From Solibacillus faecavium (GTDB lineage: Bacteria; Bacillota; Bacilli; Bacillales_A; Planococcaceae): a stretch of DNA of 64,000 nt. A program made the translations under genes and the position numbers. Below are positions 37,089 through 46,133 of this stretch, one piece after another (the first letter of the stretch is position 1; each line of letters starts with the position of its first letter). The notes beneath the pieces are model-generated. The model made no database searches, was not told where the DNA came from, and was given only the letters and a program-made list of their open reading frames with translations. The stretch is from the NCBI RefSeq assembly GCF_014836905.1, contig NZ_JACSPZ010000004.1, positions 124,001 to 188,000 on the forward strand, in the 5' to 3' direction.

Positions 37089-37664
37089 TTATTGCATTTC
37101 TGCTAAAATAGAAAACTCTTCCGGCATATCCCAATCCTCGAAAGTGAAGTCAACTGAATCTTCAAGGTATTCCGCATCTGCATCTAGTGCTGCAATAATA
37201 CCACCATCCATATTACAATCGATTAAAATTGTTGTTTGGCGACCAATGGAGGAAGAGCTATCTTCATTCGTCACTTGAATATCAAAATAAATATCTTCGC
37301 CTGTATCTTTGTAACGTTTCAATAGTTTACGGAAAATCGATGTATTGAAGTGGAATGTAGCTGATCCTGTCCCTTCCCATCCAGTTGACTTGTTCCCCTT
37401 ACCGGTACGGCCCATAATTGGAACCTGTGTTTTCGTTTTGTCCATACGCGCCTCTAAATTAATTAGATTGGCGAATAAATACCGATTGCCTTCAATTGTA
37501 ACGAAAGCTCGCCCTTGGGCACCGTGAACAGCGTCACGCGCGTGCATTGTTGTCTCTGCAAAGAACTGTAGATCCAACTTCAGTGGTAATTGTGGTGCTT
37601 TCTTTTGATTTAAAAATCGTGACAACATAGTTGCTGCCACGATACGTTTAATCAGTTTATTCAT
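37089..37664 (-). CDS. Phage tail tube protein (XkdM-like) with N-terminal extension
   Basis: 191 residues. The XkdM-like core starts near residue 40 (MHARDAVHGAQGRAFVTIEGNRY ... FHFNTSIFRKLLKRYKDTGEDIYFDIQVTNEDSSSSIGRQTTIL, approx. 40-160). Forms the inner tube of the contractile tail. The ATG at 37664 has GGAGGG upstream, so the extra 40 residues, which end LPLKLDLQFFAE, should be translated. That motif usually heads phage capsid-type proteins. Confidence 0.88.
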   Translation of the reverse strand: MNKLIKRIVAATMLSRFLNQKKAPQLPLKLDLQFFAETTMHARDAVHGAQGRAFVTIEGNRYLFANLINLEARMDKTKTQVPIMGRTGKGNKSTGWEGTGSATFHFNTSIFRKLLKRYKDTGEDIYFDIQVTNEDSSSSIGRQTTILIDCNMDGGIIAALDADAEYLEDSVDFTFEDWDMPEEFSILAEMQ

Positions 37665-37678
37665 CTAGTATTCCCTCC

Positions 37679-39007
37679 TTAAGCAACCTCTGTGCTAACG
37701 TAAAGTTGTGACATGGTTAAGGTATTAATTACTTCCTCTTGTACAACTACAGCACGTTTCGATTGTCCTTGTCCTACAAGTAATTTTTCTTTGTCATAGT
37801 TTTGAATCGCTCGTATCCGTTGCATCTCCATTCGATGTGCACCAATATCTTTCCACAGCGAAATTCGACCATCATTATCATTTGGTACTTTTCCAAGGTA
37901 ACGAGTATTGAATAAGTGAGCTGTATCAATGGCTAGTTGATCTAATACACGTATCGTTTGATTAAAAGAGAAATCTTCATTCTTATCTGGTCTAAATGAA
38001 GTAAATGTATTTACATCTTCTAAAACATTAAAATTCCCTCCAACACGGTGGAAAACATACTTACCATTGTTTAATAGCAATGTTAATTGAGGTTGTGTCT
38101 TTGTCTCTGACATATCAAGTGTATGTTCACCGTCATAAGTACGGTTTGTATTTGATTGATTTACAGCAACACCAGCCTGCACACCTGTAACCCAATAAGT
38201 GGCACCAAATACTTCTTCACCTTCGCCGATAGTATCATTTTGAATATCAATGATACCCTCATGATCTACAGCTCCAAGCTTATGACCTACTAACTGAAAC
38301 TTAGCTCCTACCTCATCACGTATACGCTTTGTGTACTCTACGTAAAGTGATTTAATAAGTGGATCACTCGATAAACAGCCGATTGTATTAAAGCCGTAAC
38401 CTTCAAGTTCATCTAATGCCATTTGATGTGGTGTACCTGCGGTTAATGCAGTAGCCCCGTTTGCACCGCCTGTTAAAGGTGCGCCAGCTGTAACAGCCAA
38501 TGTTGCATTTTTCTTAAAATCAACATAATCGTTGTCTTTTAAAACTGTTGCATCTGCTACTGAAACCTGTTCATCGACTAAGGTATTATCTAAATACGTA
38601 TACACATCAAATTTAGAAGGCTCATCGACATTTGCTCGAATTACATTACGAATCGCATTACCTCGCTCGCCTTTGTATTTTGCTTTAGCAAAATCATTTT
38701 CAGCAAAAGAGCCTCCAAGGCTTAGCTTATGGAAGAAAACAGTAAGAGCACCCTTGAATAAATCACGGATGCCCTTTAACTTCTCATGTGTGTAATCGTA
38801 GCCAAATAATTTAAGAGAGTCCTTTTGGAAATCCTCTTTTGTAACTGTCATTACTGCATCATCTACGCCCCAATCAAGAACAATAGGTAATGCTGCATAT
38901 CCACGATCAGATAAATTTACGAATGCTCGTTGTTTGGAAATGAAATTATGATACGTACCTGGTAACACTTTATTCTGCGTTAACCAAAAGCCTCCACCTA
39001 ATGCCAT
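37679..39007 (-). CDS. Phage tail sheath protein (XkdK-like)
   Basis: 442 residues. Contractile sheath: MALGGGFWLTQNKVLPGTYHNFIS opening, DRGYAALPIVLDWG, and the C-terminal NVLEDVNTFTSFRPDKNEDFSFNQTIRVLDQLAIDTAHLFNTRYLGKV region typical of the family. It places the phage among myoviruses. Start overlaps the previous stop (TAATG). Confidence 0.93.
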   Translation of the reverse strand: MALGGGFWLTQNKVLPGTYHNFISKQRAFVNLSDRGYAALPIVLDWGVDDAVMTVTKEDFQKDSLKLFGYDYTHEKLKGIRDLFKGALTVFFHKLSLGGSFAENDFAKAKYKGERGNAIRNVIRANVDEPSKFDVYTYLDNTLVDEQVSVADATVLKDNDYVDFKKNATLAVTAGAPLTGGANGATALTAGTPHQMALDELEGYGFNTIGCLSSDPLIKSLYVEYTKRIRDEVGAKFQLVGHKLGAVDHEGIIDIQNDTIGEGEEVFGATYWVTGVQAGVAVNQSNTNRTYDGEHTLDMSETKTQPQLTLLLNNGKYVFHRVGGNFNVLEDVNTFTSFRPDKNEDFSFNQTIRVLDQLAIDTAHLFNTRYLGKVPNDNDGRISLWKDIGAHRMEMQRIRAIQNYDKEKLLVGQGQSKRAVVVQEEVINTLTMSQLYVSTEVA

Positions 39008-39231
39008 TACTTCTTCACTCCTTTGTCAAACTGTTTTAATACCTCATCTACCTGAGCAAATGAGTAATGTTCATCACCTTTTAACAATGCGTTCAGTGCA
39101 TCCCGACGATGAATATATTTACGACTTGTAACAAGCTGTGCTTTTGTAAACGTTGGTACCACTGATTGAATCGTTTCACCGACTGATTCAGCAGTAACAG
39201 GTTCTACTTTTGCTTTAATCGTTCTCGCCAA
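39007..39231 (-). CDS. Small phage protein before the sheath gene
   Basis: About 74 residues (ARTIKAKVEPVTAESVGETIQSVVPTFTKAQLVTSRKYIHRRDALNALL), soluble. Similar small proteins precede sheath genes in PBSX-like phages. I favour the TTG at 39231, six bases after AAGGGTGG; an ATG at 39252 would overlap the previous gene by 38 bases. Confidence 0.65.
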   Translation of the reverse strand: MARTIKAKVEPVTAESVGETIQSVVPTFTKAQLVTSRKYIHRRDALNALLKGDEHYSFAQVDEVLKQFDKGVKK

Positions 39232-39661
39232 CTGATACCACCCTTTCTCCATTTGTAAATTGTTCCAACGAGCCCATTAGCACTTTCATCTCGACTTCTT
39301 GAAGAAAGAAATCAAAGCGTATAAAGTTATGACCAATACCGTCAACAACCTCGCTATTTTTCCCTCTTGCAAGCATCACAGCGCCATTTAAGAGCGTGAC
39401 ATCCTTTAATGCTTGCTGAACTTTCAAGCACATATTCGCGCTTTCTGATGCGCCATTGCTCGGGAAATACTGAACGTTAAATAACGGCGTTACTTTCCAC
39501 CGATTTCCGATTTGCATAATGTGCTCAAAGTTCAAAAACTGAATAAAAAAAGCAGGAGTCACAAACCCCTGTGGCACTTCATCAATATATTTTCTATAGT
39601 TACTACCGAAAGCTTCCTGGAGCTTCCGTGAAATAGCAACAACAATATCATCAATTTCCAT
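39215..39661 (-). CDS. Tail terminator-type protein (XkdJ-like, DUF6838)
   Basis: 148 residues. DIVVAISRKLQEAFGSNYRKYIDEVPQGFVTPAFFIQFLN matches the XkdJ/DUF6838 tail terminator family that caps the tail tube. It overlaps the previous gene end by 11 bases. Confidence 0.83.
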   Translation of the reverse strand: MEIDDIVVAISRKLQEAFGSNYRKYIDEVPQGFVTPAFFIQFLNFEHIMQIGNRWKVTPLFNVQYFPSNGASESANMCLKVQQALKDVTLLNGAVMLARGKNSEVVDGIGHNFIRFDFFLQEVEMKVLMGSLEQFTNGERVVSVGEND

Positions 39662-40154
39662 CGAAAGCCTCCTTTAGTAATCGCGTTAACTTCCCTTCTA
39701 AAATAGCAGGTGCTGCACGTTCTACTTCATCTGCTGAAATGGTCATCATAAAGCGACCGTTTACCCACCCTTGATGATTACGCGTTCTATGCCCATATTC
39801 AACGTAAGATGCATATTCCACAGGATTGATAACCTCTACTTCGTAATAAGGTCCATACTTTTTAACTGTCATGGAATCTACAAATTTCTTTGCTCCACCG
39901 CCACCGCCAAATGTAGCTGATAATTCAGCTTCACGATTACTATTAGCAGTCCAACCACGACGTAAAGTACCGCCTGTTGTGCCATCTTCATATACACCAA
40001 CAGGGGTACGTTTGATAACCTTCGCTAATAAACGAGCTGCTAATTCCTTTGCTGCATCTTCACAAAACTTTTCAAAGCTTGCTTTTTCTAGTTGCTCCAT
40101 CTTCTTCTGCATACGCTTCAACTGACGAAAATCTACTTTGCCCCATCTAGCCAT
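39651..40154 (-). CDS. HK97 gp10-like protein (XkdI-like)
   Basis: 167 residues. KRTPVGVYEDGTTGGTLRRGWTA and VEYASYVEYGHRTR are hallmark HK97-gp10 motifs of head-tail joining proteins. I chose the ATG at 40154 after AAGGGGTGG; the GTG at 40163 lies inside that site. Confidence 0.88.
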   Translation of the reverse strand: MARWGKVDFRQLKRMQKKMEQLEKASFEKFCEDAAKELAARLLAKVIKRTPVGVYEDGTTGGTLRRGWTANSNREAELSATFGGGGGAKKFVDSMTVKKYGPYYEVEVINPVEYASYVEYGHRTRNHQGWVNGRFMMTISADEVERAAPAILEGKLTRLLKEAFDGN

Positions 40155-40516
40155 TAAGTCCACCCCTTGAAAACGTCTAATACAATTTCTTGGTGGTCAA
40201 TGAAGACAGCAGGTTCACCGCTACGCGCATATTCAGCAGTCTTACCGTTTTGTGAAACGATGATTTTGCAACCTGCAGGGATATCATGCTCATTGCCGAG
40301 CGACAACTTAATTTGTTGCACGATAATAGCACCAGCACCTGTTTGAGATGTAGCGCTAATATTTTTATGAGAGAGCTTGCATTTTAAACTCTGATGCAAA
40401 ATAAATTCCCCGGGCTTTGTAATATGAGTTAGCGGATCTGTTACCTCGCCCCAACCGATAACATCACATGTACCATGCCATAATGTTTCAAGCGCCTTTC
40501 TACGAGTGCTTACCAT
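40154..40516 (-). CDS. Head-tail joining / minor capsid protein (XkdH-like)
   Basis: 120 residues, beta-rich (CDVIGWGEVTDPLTHITKPGEFILHQSLKCKLSH ... IDHQEIVLDVFKGW). Its size, pattern and place between the connector and the gp10-like gene match XkdH. The start overlaps the upstream connector stop. Confidence 0.8.
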   Translation of the reverse strand: MVSTRRKALETLWHGTCDVIGWGEVTDPLTHITKPGEFILHQSLKCKLSHKNISATSQTGAGAIIVQQIKLSLGNEHDIPAGCKIIVSQNGKTAEYARSGEPAVFIDHQEIVLDVFKGWT

Positions 40517-40905
40517 GAGAGCACCCGATATTTAACAAAATCAGTATCATTGTGCTGCAGGTAATTTAAAAAGGCGTAAAAATTAGCTTCTGGCGTGGAT
40601 TTGGCATCTACAAGAAATTCAACATCTGTGTCACCGTCTTTGACACGTTTAGTAGCTGTCGAAAAGTCCAGTGAGCTCACATCAAGTAAACCCATAGACT
40701 TTTTCGCATACAAAAACTCACCCACTGCCATATCAATAGCAATGTGAGTGAGTCCTTCGGGTACAGCACTTAAATTCGTTTGATTTTTAATATGATCAAT
40801 GGTTTTATTGACTGCGAAATTTAACAAATACATATCGGTACTGGTTGGATCGTTTGAAACAGGGACACCCAAGGCCCCTAAACGTAACAATACTGTAGCG
40901 AGCAT
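40510..40905 (-). CDS. Head-tail connector protein (YqbG/gp6-like)
   Basis: 131 residues, helical (MLATVLLRLGALGVPVSNDP.. DMYLLNFAVNKTIDHIKNQTNLSAVPEGLTHIAIDMAVGEFL). Matches DUF3199/YqbG connectors, which form the ring under the portal. AGGGTG precedes the ATG. Confidence 0.8.
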   Translation of the reverse strand: MLATVLLRLGALGVPVSNDPTSTDMYLLNFAVNKTIDHIKNQTNLSAVPEGLTHIAIDMAVGEFLYAKKSMGLLDVSSLDFSTATKRVKDGDTDVEFLVDAKSTPEANFYAFLNYLQHNDTDFVKYRVLSW

Positions 40906-40916
40906 AAACTCACACC

Positions 40917-41198
40917 CTATTTAGTTTTTTCGGCTTCTTCAATTTTCTTGATAATGCCTTCTTCTGTTGTGGCTTTGCCAATGTCGATGCCTTTTTGTTC
41001 AGCATGTGCTTTCAGTTCTTCCAACGTCATGCCTTCAAAAGGATTGTCTGGAGTTTCAGATTGCTTTTTAGCAACATCACCCAGCACTTTGACTAGGTTT
41101 TCATTTACATGATCGTTTTCCATTTCAAATTGAGCTCCACGAGTGTAGGTTTCACCCTCATATCGTACCGGTACTTTAATTACTTCAACTAATTTCAT
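40917..41198 (-). CDS. YqbF-like phage protein with HeH/LEM-type C-terminus
   Basis: About 93 residues. An N-terminal beta module (VPVRYEGETYTRGAQFEM) and a C-terminal helix-extended-helix motif (MTLEELKAHAEQKGIDIGKATTEEGIIKKIEEAE), as in skin-element YqbF, found beside capsid genes. I chose the ATG at 41198 after GGAGG. Confidence 0.75.
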   Translation of the reverse strand: MKLVEVIKVPVRYEGETYTRGAQFEMENDHVNENLVKVLGDVAKKQSETPDNPFEGMTLEELKAHAEQKGIDIGKATTEEGIIKKIEEAEKTK

Positions 41199-41211
41199 AT
41201 ATAAATCCTCC

Positions 41212-42237
41212 TTATGCAATCGGCTGTAATTGGAATACGTTATTTGCTTCTGGGAATGACGGAATAGCTGTTGCTGCTGCTTTCACCCATGTAGATACTG
41301 GGTCAAGTCCTTCCTCATAAACCATAGCAATGACTTTACCGATGTTTTGTACATCTTCATTGCCTTGTCGTAATAAACGGCTTTCTTCTGGAGTAGGACC
41401 TAGTAAAGTTTCACCTAGCTCTACATCACCGAACATAACAAATTTATTTTCTGGGAAGTAACGGTGTGTCGTGTAAGTCCCATCTGCATTTTGAACACGG
41501 TACTTTGAATCATATGTTGCAATTGATGGTAACCCATGAGATTGCATGAATGCATTTAAATCCGCTAATGTGGCAACACGTCCACTATCTTTTCCAAATA
41601 ATGCAGCAATGATTTTTGAATTACGCAAAATTAAGCTAACAATTTTAGTAGATGTTAAAGCGCGAGTAGGCTTTTCGTCTAATGCATTTACTGCACGAGT
41701 AATATCACCAACAATATCCGCATCTGGTGAATCCCAAGTAGCAGCTCCAGCCAATGCTTCTTTATTGTCGTCAGGTACATTGTAATTAACCTTTAATTCG
41801 CCTCCACCTTCCATTGGGAGCGACAATTCACCGTTTGCTAACGCCTGCATACGCATGATTTCTTTTTCAGCACGCACATCGCCTACTGCACGTTCCACTA
41901 AATTAAACACTCGCCCCACTAGCATTTGTTGCTCTTGTGGCGTACGTGGGAATTGTAAAGCAATTAAATCCTTTTCTTTGATTTGATACTTTTTCTTGAT
42001 GTAAGCTGCTTCAAGTGCTTGGTTGCCTGCCTCGATAGAGCCGATTTCAGCTTCTGTATCAAAAGCGTGAATTTTAGCAGCAACAGGAAGGTTACTAGCA
42101 CCCACTAAGTATTCGAATTCAAGAGTGTCATATTTGTTTTCTGGGAATAATTCTTCCCCTACAAATGGTGTTAATTTACGCTGTTTTAAATAGTTTAAAA
42201 CTGTCTTTTGGTTAAACATTTCTAATACATCTGGCAT
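41212..42237 (-). CDS. Major capsid protein (lambda gpE-like family)
   Basis: 341 residues. MFNQKTVLNYLKQRKLTPFVGEELFPENKYDTLEFEYL and RPGDVR-like AVGDVRAEKEIMRMQALANGE, with the later LEKFVMFGDVELGETLLGPTPEE-type region, match the gpE major capsid family (PF03864). It follows scaffold and decoration genes. AAAGGTGG upstream of the ATG. Confidence 0.92.
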   Translation of the reverse strand: MPDVLEMFNQKTVLNYLKQRKLTPFVGEELFPENKYDTLEFEYLVGASNLPVAAKIHAFDTEAEIGSIEAGNQALEAAYIKKKYQIKEKDLIALQFPRTPQEQQMLVGRVFNLVERAVGDVRAEKEIMRMQALANGELSLPMEGGGELKVNYNVPDDNKEALAGAATWDSPDADIVGDITRAVNALDEKPTRALTSTKIVSLILRNSKIIAALFGKDSGRVATLADLNAFMQSHGLPSIATYDSKYRVQNADGTYTTHRYFPENKFVMFGDVELGETLLGPTPEESRLLRQGNEDVQNIGKVIAMVYEEGLDPVSTWVKAAATAIPSFPEANNVFQLQPIA

Positions 42238-42271
42238 GTTTGTTTTCCACCTTTCAAATTAAATGAATATA

Positions 42272-42586
42272 TTATCGGAATTTAATTTCTTTTAAAGCTG
42301 TTTTTACTTCTTCTGTCGGCGCTTCTGGTAAACGCTCTTCTAAGATGTATGCTTCCACGATTAAAGAACCTGGTTGTGGACCATGTGTAACATCTACATC
42401 GTTATAAACGATACCTTTTGCTGTTGCATCATTTGCAGGATAAATCGTACCGGCTCTAACAATTTTACGACCGTTGGCATCTGTTGCAACCCCCGTATCG
42501 CTCACCTCATGAGTAAATGCTTGCACCTTGGATGATGCTAAAAAGTTAATACGTTCAAATTTAGATACACCTTTTACATATGGCAT
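42272..42586 (-). CDS. Head decoration-type protein
   Basis: 104 residues, beta-rich (VSKFERINFLASSKVQAFTHEVSDTGVATDANGRKIVRAGTIYPANDATAKGIV), similar to small capsid-decorating proteins encoded before gpE-type capsid genes. GGAGGG precedes the ATG. Confidence 0.72.
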   Translation of the reverse strand: MPYVKGVSKFERINFLASSKVQAFTHEVSDTGVATDANGRKIVRAGTIYPANDATAKGIVYNDVDVTHGPQPGSLIVEAYILEERLPEAPTEEVKTALKEIKFR

Positions 42587-42610
42587 GTGTATGCCCTCCT
42601 TTTTCTTAAT

Positions 42611-43210
42611 TTACGTCCATCGACTTGGAGTACTTGGATCTGCAACACCTTTTTCATTTTGTTGCTTAGCATACATGCTACCTAAATCCAATTCACCATC
42701 TTTATCGTTGTTACCACCTGCTGGACTCCACCCTTTAAATTCAGGCTTCTTCTCTTCCTTTTCAGGAACAAATAAAAAGGACTTTGATTCTTGCAGTGTT
42801 TTTAACTGCTCATCAAGTCCTGCTTTGACATTGCCTTTGTCGTCTAATTCAATTTTGGATTTGTCGACCAATCCAGTGACTAGATCAACGTCATGCACTT
42901 TATTAGCAATCGCTAATTTTAAGGCAGTAGACATGCGTTCATCTTTCAACTGCTGTTCATACTGCTCTTTTGCTTGCTTTTGCGATTCCTGCAACTTTGT
43001 AATTTCCGCTTGTAATTCCTCATTACCTTTTGCTTTACCCTGCAAATCTTTTAGTTGGGTCTCATGAGTTTTCACTTGTTCTTCAAGTGATTTCTTTGCC
43101 CCATTAACTTCATTAAATCGTTCAAGCGGAACCATGTTGCCATATTTATTAACAAGCGCATCTGCTTGTTCTTCACTAAATCCCATTGCAATCAAATCTT
43201 CTTTTTTCAT
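42611..43210 (-). CDS. Phage scaffolding protein (GP20-like)
   Basis: About 199 residues. Central coiled coil (KKSLEEQVKTHETQLKDLQGKAKGNEELQAEITKLQES), then MSTALKLAIANKVHDVDLVTGLVDKSKIELDDKGNV, the GP20 signature, and a flexible C-terminus. Internal scaffold for capsid assembly. Start ambiguous: ATG 43222 touches AGGAGG, ATG 43210 lies 12 bases after it. Confidence 0.9.
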   Translation of the reverse strand: MKKEDLIAMGFSEEQADALVNKYGNMVPLERFNEVNGAKKSLEEQVKTHETQLKDLQGKAKGNEELQAEITKLQESQKQAKEQYEQQLKDERMSTALKLAIANKVHDVDLVTGLVDKSKIELDDKGNVKAGLDEQLKTLQESKSFLFVPEKEEKKPEFKGWSPAGGNNDKDGELDLGSMYAKQQNEKGVADPSTPSRWT

Positions 43211-43241
43211 TATTTCATCCATCCTCCTAATACGTGTTTTA

Positions 43242-43289
43242 CGAGTAACGACTCGATAGGTTTTAGACTAGTTCTTTTACGTCTACTAG
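43242..43289. repeat. Clustered small inverted repeats in scaffold leader
   Basis: CGAGT AACG ACTCG (43242-43255) and CTAGT..ACTAG (43268-43289), with further ACGAG/CTCGT copies nearby. They lie in the 130-base gap before the scaffold gene; could fold in the mRNA leader and tune scaffold/capsid expression. Confidence 0.4.
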
Positions 43290-43353
43290 CAAAAGACGAG
43301 TGCCTTATTAGCTTTTATCCTCTGTTTAGGCTTTCGAGCAGATACTGGACCAC

Positions 43354-43449
43354 CTAAACCTTTCCCGATTCGACATAATCAAGGATATGTTGGAATTCAC
43401 TGCCCAAATCATCTTCAAATGTCGCTTTAGGGAGGCTCACCGCGTACAA
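43354..43449 (-). CDS. Possible tiny ORF
   Basis: 31 codons from TTG (or 28 from GTG 43440): YAVSLPKATFEDDLGSEFQH then ILDYVESGKV. Overlaps the end of the membrane-peptide gene. GGGAAG upstream of the TTG. Acidic, soluble. Weak evidence. Confidence 0.3.
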   Translation of the reverse strand: MYAVSLPKATFEDDLGSEFQHILDYVESGKV

Positions 43450-43555
43450 TATTTGAAACTTCCCGCTTTCCGTTCAGATAGCCAATTTGATGGCCTAATA
43501 CATAACAGACTGCTGCAACTGTAACGACAAACAAGAAAAATATTAATGGACTCAT
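43427..43555 (-). CDS. Small single-helix membrane protein
   Basis: 42 residues: MSPLIFFLFVVTVAAVCYVL followed by GHQIGYLNGKREVSNIVRGE. One membrane helix plus a basic tail; AAAGGA precedes the ATG at 43555. Sits between the head-morphogenesis and scaffold genes. Function unknown. Confidence 0.55.
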   Translation of the reverse strand: MSPLIFFLFVVTVAAVCYVLGHQIGYLNGKREVSNIVRGEPP

Positions 43556-43601
43556 GAAATCATCCTTTCCCTTTATTAATAGGCATTTGTATGGCAAAAA
43601 C

Positions 43602-44633
43602 CTAAGCAACAAACCTTTCTTTCCATTCAAGGTATTTAATATTGCTAGAAATGTAATACACTTCGCCATTCTTTTTACGTGCTATTCGCTGACTGTAATC
43701 GTCCTCGAAATAAGGAGCTGTCGTGGTTCTGCACCTCGGATGAAAGGGATTGGCAGTAACACCGGGTTCAAAATCCGATAACTTAAATATTTTTCCGTCC
43801 ATCGACTGGCAAAGATCGCTTGTTTTACTATCCAATGTCGCAATGATTTCATAACGCTCTACATCCAGTTCACTAAAAGCATCTTTTGATGCCGTAGCAC
43901 TAAAAAAAGCCTGCTCGGTTAATACCAAACGGGCTGCACTTGAACGAGAAGTATTCATTTTCTTTTGGATAACACTAATTAAGCGCTGTGGGCTCTCACC
44001 TTTAGCTATAGAGAGCGTTAACTCTTTATGGAGTGTATCTATCAACTGACCTCTATCGCGCCAAATTTTAGCGCTGAACGTCAAATTATCGGCTGTCCAA
44101 GGCTTACTTATAATCTTTGCAAGTTTACCCTCGTCTAATGCCTGAAATGCAAAGCCAACATTGAAAGCTTTCTGCACCTCAAAAACTGTTTGATAATACT
44201 GGTTCTGATAAACATCCTTCATCAATCTCTCAAAGCCCTCTATTTGGTCTCCATAGAGCTTTTCAACATGATGCTGCAACTGTAACTTCAAACTTTCCAA
44301 ACGTGAAATATGAACTCGAGAAGAAGCATTTTCAAGCTGCTTCATCCATTGCTGATTAATCGCGTTCTTTTGGCCGTATTTAATATAGTCGTCTACGGAC
44401 CACTTAAATTCCTTTAATTCTTGTGTTTTAAGCAGTTGTTTAGCTTCATCCAAAGGAATCCCCTCAGACTTTGCAAAACGCTCATACCAACGCAAAATAT
44501 CAGCTTCTAGCGAATTCATCGTTTGGATATAAGCCTTTTCTAAGTCGGCGTAGTAAAAGATGGAGCGTTTGTGCTGTGCATCTTCCAGAGCTTCGAAACG
44601 TTGACGCCAATAATTACGGGGTTTCTTTGCCAT
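43602..44633 (-). CDS. Phage head morphogenesis protein (SPP1 gp7 / Mu F family)
   Basis: 343 residues. An N-terminal helical region and the C-terminal Mu F domain: ARLVLTEQAFFSATASKDAFSELDVERYEIIATLDSKTSDLCQSMDGKIF ... ANPFHPRCRTTTAPYF. A minor head protein bound to the portal. AAGGTGA precedes the ATG and its start overlaps the portal stop by 20 bases. Confidence 0.9.
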   Translation of the reverse strand: MAKKPRNYWRQRFEALEDAQHKRSIFYYADLEKAYIQTMNSLEADILRWYERFAKSEGIPLDEAKQLLKTQELKEFKWSVDDYIKYGQKNAINQQWMKQLENASSRVHISRLESLKLQLQHHVEKLYGDQIEGFERLMKDVYQNQYYQTVFEVQKAFNVGFAFQALDEGKLAKIISKPWTADNLTFSAKIWRDRGQLIDTLHKELTLSIAKGESPQRLISVIQKKMNTSRSSAARLVLTEQAFFSATASKDAFSELDVERYEIIATLDSKTSDLCQSMDGKIFKLSDFEPGVTANPFHPRCRTTTAPYFEDDYSQRIARKKNGEVYYISSNIKYLEWKERFVA

Positions 44634-46119
44634 TCAATTCACCTTGCTTCTGTTGGAAAGTCGTATCGTAATTGTCCATCATATCCATCTGCTGCTGTTG
44701 CTCTTCTTTCAATCGCTTCAATTCAAGCTGTACATCTTTTACATAAGGATGTTGAGCTAAGCGACTTTCTAAAGGCATATACGACGATTTCTCAAGCACC
44801 TCAACGACTTCTTTTTCATTAATCAGGATGTCACGATTAAAAATGATATCAACTTTCTCGCCCTCAAAATCACCCTGACCAGTGTTGGCTAAGTGCTGAT
44901 TAACAAACCATAAAAGCTGTTCAAATGATGCTTGAAACTCGGTTTCAATCCCATTAGCATCAAGCTCTATATCACTGTACATCGACTGTATATTCATTTG
45001 ATTTGGATTATTACTCATGCGTTCGTCTTTTGCATCATAGCCACGGCCATTTTCAACGAGCGCCTTTTTAAACAGCGCAAGAATAGCTTTGTAATTGTCA
45101 GCATTAACCGTAACAGTAAGCGTATCAACGCCACCTTTCACTCCATCTGCTGACCGTACTTTAACAGCACCATAAATAGAGAGATTGCGCCGGAACTCGC
45201 CTAGATCTTGCCCGTCATAGTTATGCAGGACCAAGATTGTATTTCGTGCATCTTCCTGCATGTTGTTCTCAAAATCACTGAGCATGACATTGATACCATC
45301 CTGCAACGATTTAACCCGCTTAATTAATGGAATTTCACTGCTATTAAATTTAAAAGGAATTAAGGGAACACGTTTCCAGTTCACTTCTAGCTTCTCCTCG
45401 CCATTATAAACAGTTATATATGCACGAGATTCACTCGTTACTTCTGGCACCAACCGACCGTTAAACCATTCGTAATATTCAACACCGTTTGCACTGTATA
45501 CTTCCGCTTTCTCAACAACTACCTCTTTATCGCCCTCATAAGCAACCGTAGTATAAATACGGACCGCAAAGTCTACTTCAGTAAGGTCTGAATCTTTCCA
45601 AAAAGGAATGATTTCATGTGGCGCGAAACGTTTGATAGAAAAATCACCTTGTTCATCGTAGTACGGATAGAGCCAACCGATACCTGTATTTAATGCATCT
45701 TGACCTACCTGCTTTAATGTCCGATGGAAGCGACGATTAAAAATAGTTTCAAGTGCTTTTAAATATGCTTGATTTTCGGATTCCAATGTAATTGGCTTAG
45801 CTAGTTGGTAATTAACTTTTTGATCTACGAGCTTAGCATATTGGTTATCTAATATTTTGTTGTTCGGAAGGTTCTTGTTAATCTCCAAGCGTCCACCTTT
45901 GCCGATGACCATACGCTCGCGTTTCAAAATATCCTGTTCACCTTCGTAATAAAGCTCACCTGTTAGCATCCATTTACGTTTTTCTGATGCTTTAAATTTA
46001 TTGATTTCATTTTCTAGCAATTTTATATTGTTTATGATTTTATTTGCCCCTGAAGCAATACGCTCATTTAATAATTCCGTATCTGTAACTGCTCCTTGAA
46101 AAGGGAATAAGTTTGTCAT
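44614..46119 (-). CDS. Portal protein (SPP1 gp6 family)
   Basis: 501 residues. YYEGEQDILKRERMVIGKGGRLEINKNLPNNKILDNQYAKLVDQKVNYQLAKPI and GIGWLYPYYDEQGDFSIKRFAPHEIIPFWKDSD are typical of SPP1-type portals. Forms the dodecameric DNA gate and terminase docking site. GAGAGGTGA precedes the ATG. Confidence 0.93.
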   Translation of the reverse strand: MTNLFPFQGAVTDTELLNERIASGANKIINNIKLLENEINKFKASEKRKWMLTGELYYEGEQDILKRERMVIGKGGRLEINKNLPNNKILDNQYAKLVDQKVNYQLAKPITLESENQAYLKALETIFNRRFHRTLKQVGQDALNTGIGWLYPYYDEQGDFSIKRFAPHEIIPFWKDSDLTEVDFAVRIYTTVAYEGDKEVVVEKAEVYSANGVEYYEWFNGRLVPEVTSESRAYITVYNGEEKLEVNWKRVPLIPFKFNSSEIPLIKRVKSLQDGINVMLSDFENNMQEDARNTILVLHNYDGQDLGEFRRNLSIYGAVKVRSADGVKGGVDTLTVTVNADNYKAILALFKKALVENGRGYDAKDERMSNNPNQMNIQSMYSDIELDANGIETEFQASFEQLLWFVNQHLANTGQGDFEGEKVDIIFNRDILINEKEVVEVLEKSSYMPLESRLAQHPYVKDVQLELKRLKEEQQQQMDMMDNYDTTFQQKQGELNGKETP

Positions 46120-46133
46120 TTACATCACCTCTC

